Source: Lentzea fradiae (GTDB taxonomy: Bacteria; Actinomycetota; Actinomycetes; Mycobacteriales; Pseudonocardiaceae). Taken from it: 64,000 bases of DNA. The notes beneath the pieces were generated by a model. That model made no database searches. It was given only the letters and a program-made list of their open reading frames with translations, and had not been told where the DNA came from. Made by a program: the position numbers and the translations under genes. This document shows, piece after piece, positions 62,701 through 64,000 of the stretch; position 1 is the first letter of the stretch, and each line of letters begins with the position of its first letter. The stretch covers positions 1 to 64,000 of the forward strand of contig NZ_FNCC01000012.1 of the NCBI RefSeq assembly GCF_900100955.1. Reading direction: 5' to 3'.

Positions 62701-63061
62701 AGAGCAGCACGTGGTCCTGGCCGGAGACCCGGAACAGGCTGGGGCGCCACGGATGTCCGGCGGCGAGGTCGAACTCCCAGGCGGACGCCTCGGCCATCGC
62801 CTCCCGCACGTCCGCCGCGGAAACCTTGTGCAGCACCGGAACCGTGTCGAGCACGAGCTGGTGCGGCTCGCCGTCGACGTCCGGGAAGACGGTGCGCAGC
62901 GTCTCGTGCCGCCACGCCACGTCGGTCAGGGCGGCCTCCAGCGCGTCCACGTCGAGCGGGCCGCGCAGGCGCAGCGTGTACGTGGCGTTGTAGAGCGCGC
63001 CCGACGGGTCGAGGCGGTGCAGCAGCCACAGCCGGCGCTGGGCGAAGGACAGGGGGCTCAC
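50795..63061 (-). CDS. NRPS subunit: four C-A-T modules
   Basis: 4088-residue synthetase with four regular C-A-T modules of about 1020 residues. C-domain HHxxxDG motifs fall near residues 124, 1146, 2177 and 3192; carrier Ser residues (LGGHS) near 974, 1997, 3020 and 4029. There are no E, MT or Cy domains. Hand-aligned pocket residues are D-G-L-W-M-G-G-V-F (A1), D-A-L-H-M-G-G-I-F (A2 and A4, identical) and D-A-Y-F-S-G-G-V-F (A3), so modules 2 and 4 probably add the same residue. A5 motifs are the divergent GYGPVESM and GYSPLENT. I chose GTG at 63061 because it overlaps the upstream stop exactly as at the next junction; an 82-residue upstream extension is out-of-frame sequence of the neighbour. 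The C-terminal KETL is encoded by the next gene's ribosome site. Confidence 0.9.
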   Translation of the reverse strand: MSPLSFAQRRLWLLHRLDPSGALYNATYTLRLRGPLDVDALEAALTDVAWRHETLRTVFPDVDGEPHQLVLDTVPVLHKVSAADVREAMAEASAWEFDLAAGHPWRPSLFRVSGQDHVLLFVMHHIATDGWSWGPLTRDLAAAYSARVEGREPDWEPLPVQYADYTVWQQEVLGSADDPDSELAGQLAFWRDALAGLPEQITLPTDHPRPAAATHRGAAVEVVLDAEVSARLSDLAARTGSTLFMVLQAGLTGLLSRLGAGTDVPLGTAVAGRTDEALDDLVGFFVNTLVLRTDLTGDPTFRDLVERVRATDLAAYAHQDLPFERLVEELNPERSRSRHPLFQTMLVLQNAPEEAPRFAGLEVETGSVELHPAKFDLTFDLTESADGVRGWLTYALDLWDEPSAALLARRFTALLSAWSASPGVPLSQVGVLLDEEREALARWNDTAADYPRSRTLVELFEERVDADSASVAVVFEGAEVSAGELDARANQVAHRLIGRGVRRGDLVGVLVRRSPEFVAAILGVLKAGAAYVPLDPGHPDDRIASVAGQAGLDLVVTDDPERVARVVPGAGAVAAGLGTEPTTRSSVPLTADDVACVLFTSGSSGVPKGAMSSHRATVRTFFGQSYVDFGGAWLQSAPVSWDGLSLEMWPPLLHGGTCVLAPGQVPDPAVIARLVAEHEIGTLWMSAGLFAAVLDTHPEVFQVVRQVMTGGESPSVAHLARVVREFPDVRLVHGYGPVESMVFATTHQVTEVGGPVPVGAPVANTSVHLLDGDLAPVPPGVAAEIYLGGDGLAHGYLNRAGTTAERFVACAGGRRVYRTGDVGRWRADGTVEFLGRADDQVKIRGYRVEPGEVEAALLAHPGIERAAVEVRADGATGKRLVAYVVGDADGLREHLARRLPDYMVPSAVVALDAFPLTPNGKLDRRALPEPERAESRGRAPRTARQEVLTGIFADLLGVPVVALDDDFFALGGHSLLAARLVAKARTAFGVEMALRDVFDRPTPAALDALLDSLGTAREAVAPRTRPRRMPLSHAQRRLWLLEDVHGPSAAYNVPIALRINGSLDRDALRLALVDLVERHEPLRTVFPDHDGEPYQVALPADVDLVPLDPAKLEEAAALPFDVRTEPPLRAYLAEEEPGRHVLLLVLHHIAADGWSVAPLLRDLSTAYAARREHAAPQWKALPVEYADHVLWQHDQDFGDQLGHWRTALAGLPDEASLPADHLRPATPSRRGGLVTARTGADVAGLARAAQATQAMVVQAAFAALLSRLGAGTDVPVGVPVAGRGDEALDDLVGLFVNTVVLRNDVSGDPTFRELLDRVRETGLAGYANADVPFDRVVEELNPARTLARHPLFQVMVVLQNNAEGEAVLPGCVTETLDVERHTAKFDLTLTLHETGGGLTCHLEYATDLFEHRTAIALLDRYVRFLDAVAANPGARVSEVDLLTPEERSRIAVEWNDTGTTGSGECLHEIFTRHARATPDATALIHENGRTTYAELDAHANRLARHIDADAGALVAICLPRGPELVAAVLAVLKLGAAYVLLDPDHPVERLATLLVQARPAVTVVNGPSLLAERLARQAGPVVEGPSYLPSRLVDAGGAAHLSAQPLDRPVHPDAAMCVMFTSGSTGRPKGVQTSHRAVVATLTGQDYVAFGADEVWLQCAPVSWDAFALELFGPLLSGAACVLQPGQSPEPARIAELVTEHAVTTVHLSASLLNFVLDEYPDALAGVRQVMTGGEAASKEHVRTLLERHPGVRLVNGYSPLENTIFTLCHRILPEDSARRSIPVGRPLKGKRVYVLDEHLRLVPPGTPGELYMAGDGLAHGYLGQGAATAERFVACPFGGRMYRTGDLVRQDADGVVEFLGRADDQVKIRGFRVEPAEVSAVLNAHEDVRQAEVVVLAGPRLVAYVVGTADPAALRAFAATRLPEHLVPSAFVVLDELPRTANGKLDRAALPVPEITTAAGPAARTPRQQILCGVFAGLLGLPEVSPDDDFFALGGHSLLVARLVAKVRSVLGVELAMRDVFRTPTVRGLDARVDSLAQARPSVRAGERPERLPLSAAQRRLWFLNRMQGEGTTYHVPIARRLRGPLDTAALQAALGDVLARHEVLRTVFPDTGGVPEQVVLPDTEVALDLIRCDTAELDDLLAAESAREFDLATDLPLRANLFRLSEEDNVLLVVMHHIVTDGWSWGPLLRDLGHAYDARRAGVEPDLPPLAVQYADYALWQQDLDLGGQVEHWRTALAGLPEEIALPADRPRPETPSHCGEQLAVRLGAEVHRRLLTIARECDATVFMVVQAALALMLSRLGAGTDVPLGTAVAGRTDEALDDLVGFFVNTLVLRTDLAGDPTFRELVGRVRETDLAAYANQDVPFDQVVEELNPVRSPARHPLFQVFVTVQPAAPAAALSGLDGEEVDIAVTAAKFDLALMLTETADDDGPSGITGTLEYAADLFDRATAETLVERFERVAAGLDPEVRVSRAEVLSAGEREALARWNRTSADYPRDRSLVGLFEEQAELRPGAVALVFGEERVTFAELDAWANQVAHKVLEHGAGRGDLVGVLVERSPAFVAALLGVLKTGAAYVPLDPTHPVARVADEAGLDLVVSHPSVAGLLPGHLDVVRVDDVAGESATRPGFPVGGDDVACVMFTSGSSGVPKGVVTTHRAAVRMFFGQEFASPGGTWLQVAPVAWDAAAYELWQPLVHGTTCVLAPGQVPDPALIAEQVVRHGVTRMFLSAGLFAALADTHPEVFGHLREVSTGGDAASPAHLARVRRDWPDLRLVNGYGPVESMVFATTHRITEVDGPVPIGAPIGHTTVHVLDEHLNPVPPGVAGEIYVGGDGLALGYLGRPGATAERFVACAGGRLYRTGDLGRWTADGVVEFLGRADDQVKIRGYRVEPGEIEAALTRHDRIARAVVVVRDEPVVGKRLLAYVVPVAGEQVTPEEAREHVGAVLPAFMVPAVVTVMDELPLTQNGKVDRGALPAPVVAVGGGAPRNARQEVLCGIFADLLGTPKVGVHDDFFALGGHSLLAARLVARVRVAFDTEIALREVFDAPTVAALEARLDTGRRARERVTPAERPVELPVSSAQQRLWAVEQVQRPGAAYHVPIALRLTGDLDVPALRAAFDDVVGRHEALRTVFRQRDGVVHQEVLPVAVDFAESSGTVEEESRRPFDLTASPLRVRLFRTGDREHVLLVVVHHIAADGWSMRPLLTGLAEAYAARADGQAPQWTPLPVQYADYALWQQRNPGDEQLAHWREALAGLPEEATLPADRPRPARPSHQGDVVPFTVGADLHRDLTALARTSGVTSFMLLRAAFAALLSRLGAGTDVPLGTPVAGRSDEVLDDLVGFFVNTLVLRTDLSGDPTFAELLDRVREHDLAAYDHQDLPFERLVEELNPARTTARHPLFQVMVVLQNNAEGELTLPGLEVEALRTDTGAAKFDLTLGLRESFAEDGTPAGLVGELEYATELYDRPTAEAVVTRLVRLLTAVADDPGAPLSTVDVMDADELRTVTVEWNSSGESPHRDATLPRLMTGRPDAVALVDDHETVTYAELHARANRLARRLVEQGAEIGDTVAVCLPRGVDLVVAILAVLKAGAAYVLLDPDHPADRRQALLDQAGPVFVLEDAEGGHHASGDFTRAFTADSPACVMFTSGSTGLPKGVVVSHRALVTTLTGQDYVSFSPDSVWLQCSPVSWDAFALELFGPLLSGATCVLQPGQTPEPAQIARLVARHGVTSLHVSASLLNFLVDETPEVFDGVREVMTGGEPASVPHLRTLLDRRPSLRVVNGYSPLENTIFTLCHTVELRDLERVSVPVGRPVTGKRVFVLDRRLRPVPPGTPGELYMAGDGLAHGYLGQTPATAQRFVANPYGAPGERMYRTGDLVRQDRDGVVHFLGRADEQVKIRGFRIEPGEVRAVLANHPGVRQAEVVVREDTPGDKRLVAYVVGEADGLREFAARQLPDYLVPAAIVALESLPRTPNGKLDRAALPAPDVRSVAGRAPRTPHEEVLCGLFAELLNAPDVTADDDFFALGGHSILVMRLVSRVRSVFGAELAVRTVFEHPTVAGLAAQLPVAASRPAPRPVLRARPRSKETL

Positions 63062-64000
63062 AACGTCTCCTTTTGCCGGGCCCGCGCCCGCAGAGCGGGT
63101 CTGGCCTTCTTCGCGAGGACGAGTCGGTCGGCCAGGTCGGCCACGGTCGGTGCGTCGAACACGGTCGCGACGGACAGTTCGGCGTGCAGCTCCCGGCGAA
63201 TCCGGCCGAGCAGCCGCATCACCAGCAGCGAGTGGCCGCCCAGCCGGAAGAAGTCGTCGTCGACGGACACCGACGGCACGCCCAGCACTTCGGCGAACAG
63301 CGAGCACAGCGCCCGTTCGTCCGCGGTGCGCGGGGTACGGCCCTCCACGACGACGGTCTCGGGGGCGGGGAGCGCGCGGCGGTCGAGCTTGCCGGTGTCG
63401 GTGCGGGGCAACGCGTCCAGCACCACGAAGGCCGACGGCACGAGGTGCTGGGGAAGCCGTGCCCGAGCGTGGTCCCGCAAACCGTCGGCTCTGCCGACCA
63501 CGTACGCGACGAGCCGCTTGTCGCCGGGCCGGTCCTCCCGGACCACGACCTCGACCTGCCGGACGTCCGGGTGATCCGCGAGCACCGCCCGCACCTCACC
63601 CGGCTCGACCCGGAAGCCGCGGATCTTCACCTGGTCGTCCGCGCGGCCGAGGAACTCGACGACCCCGTCCGCGCCCTGGCGCACCAGGTCGCCCGTGCGG
63701 TACATCCGCCCGCCGCCGAACGGGTTCGCGACAAACCGCAGAGCCGTCGCGCCGCCCTGCCCGAGGTAGCCGTGCGCCAGCCCGTCGCCCGCCATGTAGA
63801 GCTCGCCGGGCGTGCCCGGTGGCACCGGGCGCAGCCACCGGTCCAGCACGTGCACCCGCTTGCCCGCCAGCACCCGGCCCACCGGGACGCTGCGCAGCCC
63901 GGTGTCGGACAGGGCGATCCGGTGGCAGAGCGTGAAGATCGTGTTCTCGACCGGCGAGTAGCCGTTGACCAGGCGCAGGTCCGGGTGGCGGGTCAACGCC
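63058..64000 (-). CDS. NRPS subunit, partial: A (C-terminal part)-T
   Basis: Incomplete gene that enters from beyond the right edge. The visible 314 codons hold the end of an adenylation domain (GYSPVENTIFTL, GELYMAGDGLAHGYLGQ, YRTGDLVRQ, VKIRGFRVEPGE, and TGKLDRRALPAP with the catalytic Lys) and a carrier domain with Ser in LGGHSLLVMRLLG. The A5 and downstream sequence is closest to A2 and A4 of the next subunit, suggesting the same or a similar amino acid. The protein ends RARQKETL, and the stop overlaps the next start. It acts upstream of the four-module subunit. Confidence 0.88.
   Translation of the reverse strand, partial: ALTRHPDLRLVNGYSPVENTIFTLCHRIALSDTGLRSVPVGRVLAGKRVHVLDRWLRPVPPGTPGELYMAGDGLAHGYLGQGGATALRFVANPFGGGRMYRTGDLVRQGADGVVEFLGRADDQVKIRGFRVEPGEVRAVLADHPDVRQVEVVVREDRPGDKRLVAYVVGRADGLRDHARARLPQHLVPSAFVVLDALPRTDTGKLDRRALPAPETVVVEGRTPRTADERALCSLFAEVLGVPSVSVDDDFFRLGGHSLLVMRLLGRIRRELHAELSVATVFDAPTVADLADRLVLAKKARPALRARARQKETL

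Noticed and set aside
58010..63574. Very long plus-strand open frame (over 1800 codons) opposite the NRPS
   Set aside because: It is antisense to four intact NRPS modules; the translation is Arg/Gly/Val/Gln-rich and without domains. Such frames are an effect of high GC.
43914..64000. Amino acid sequence of the NRPS product
   Set aside because: Pocket residues were read by hand and do not match codes I can name with confidence; the first modules are outside the window.
1..64000. CRISPR arrays, tRNA or rRNA genes, insertion sequences
   Set aside because: No regularly spaced repeats, no transposase reading frames and no recognisable RNA gene sequence were found; the internal similarity in 44000-64000 is NRPS module homology.

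Overview
The window is very GC-rich, with many GTG starts, 4-base ATGA/GTGA gene overlaps and actinobacterial regulator families (MarR, TetR, LysR, OmpR). This points to a filamentous actinomycete, probably Pseudonocardiaceae (Lentzea/Saccharothrix/Amycolatopsis-like). That placement is inferred from composition and gene content only. I see no rRNA, tRNA, CRISPR array or insertion sequence.

Layout. (1) 1-2818, minus strand: MFS exporter, DUF998 membrane protein and a DMT-type membrane protein cut by the window edge. (2) 3042-6072, plus: an OmpR/HisKA two-component pair followed by a DUF1963 protein. (3) 6239-7153, minus: a LysR regulator facing the next block. (4) 7589-19424: the most unusual block. 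A 22-residue peptide with a lasso-type YxxP leader motif is followed by a hairpin, an AsnB-type amidotransferase carrying its own PqqD/RRE-like domain, an AurF-type diiron oxygenase, an MFS exporter and a pyruvate-kinase-like enzyme (plus strand). Converging on it from the right is an eight-gene overlapping operon (minus strand): APH-type kinase, second pyruvate-kinase-like enzyme, P-loop kinase, O-methyltransferase, nucleotidyltransferase, free-standing PqqD/RRE protein, ArsR regulator and GNAT acetyltransferase. I read this as a candidate RiPP or peptide-scaffold pathway that I do not recognise. (5) 19790-32009, plus: a compact polyketide synthase (KS-ACP-KS, linker-ACP, KS-degenerate AT-DH-like-ACP-TE), an FAD monooxygenase and a free-standing malonyl-type acyltransferase. 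AT active sites are lost in cis and supplied in trans, and no ketoreductase is present. (6) 32011-43917: a mosaic of accessory genes (beta-lactamase-fold protein, hydrolases, SDRs, MarR/TetR regulators with visible operators, HPF-like protein) and two regulator remnants. (7) 43914-64000, minus: a large NRPS operon with at least seven modules, read right to left. It consists of a partial A-T protein entering from beyond the window, then (C-A-T)x4, then (C-A-T)x2-TE, and it ends in a translationally coupled SnoaL-like gene.

How it may fit together. In block 4 the peptide would be bound by the RRE domains. It contains no Asp or Glu, so the AsnB enzyme could only activate its C-terminal carboxylate. 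The diiron oxygenase, methyltransferase, phosphotransferases, nucleotidyltransferase and acetyltransferase would then tailor the modified end, and the MFS protein would export the product. This is inference from gene content. Blocks 5 and 7 look like separate biosynthetic lines, although block 5 lies immediately beside block 4 with a shared divergent promoter region and begins with a KS lacking any loading domain.
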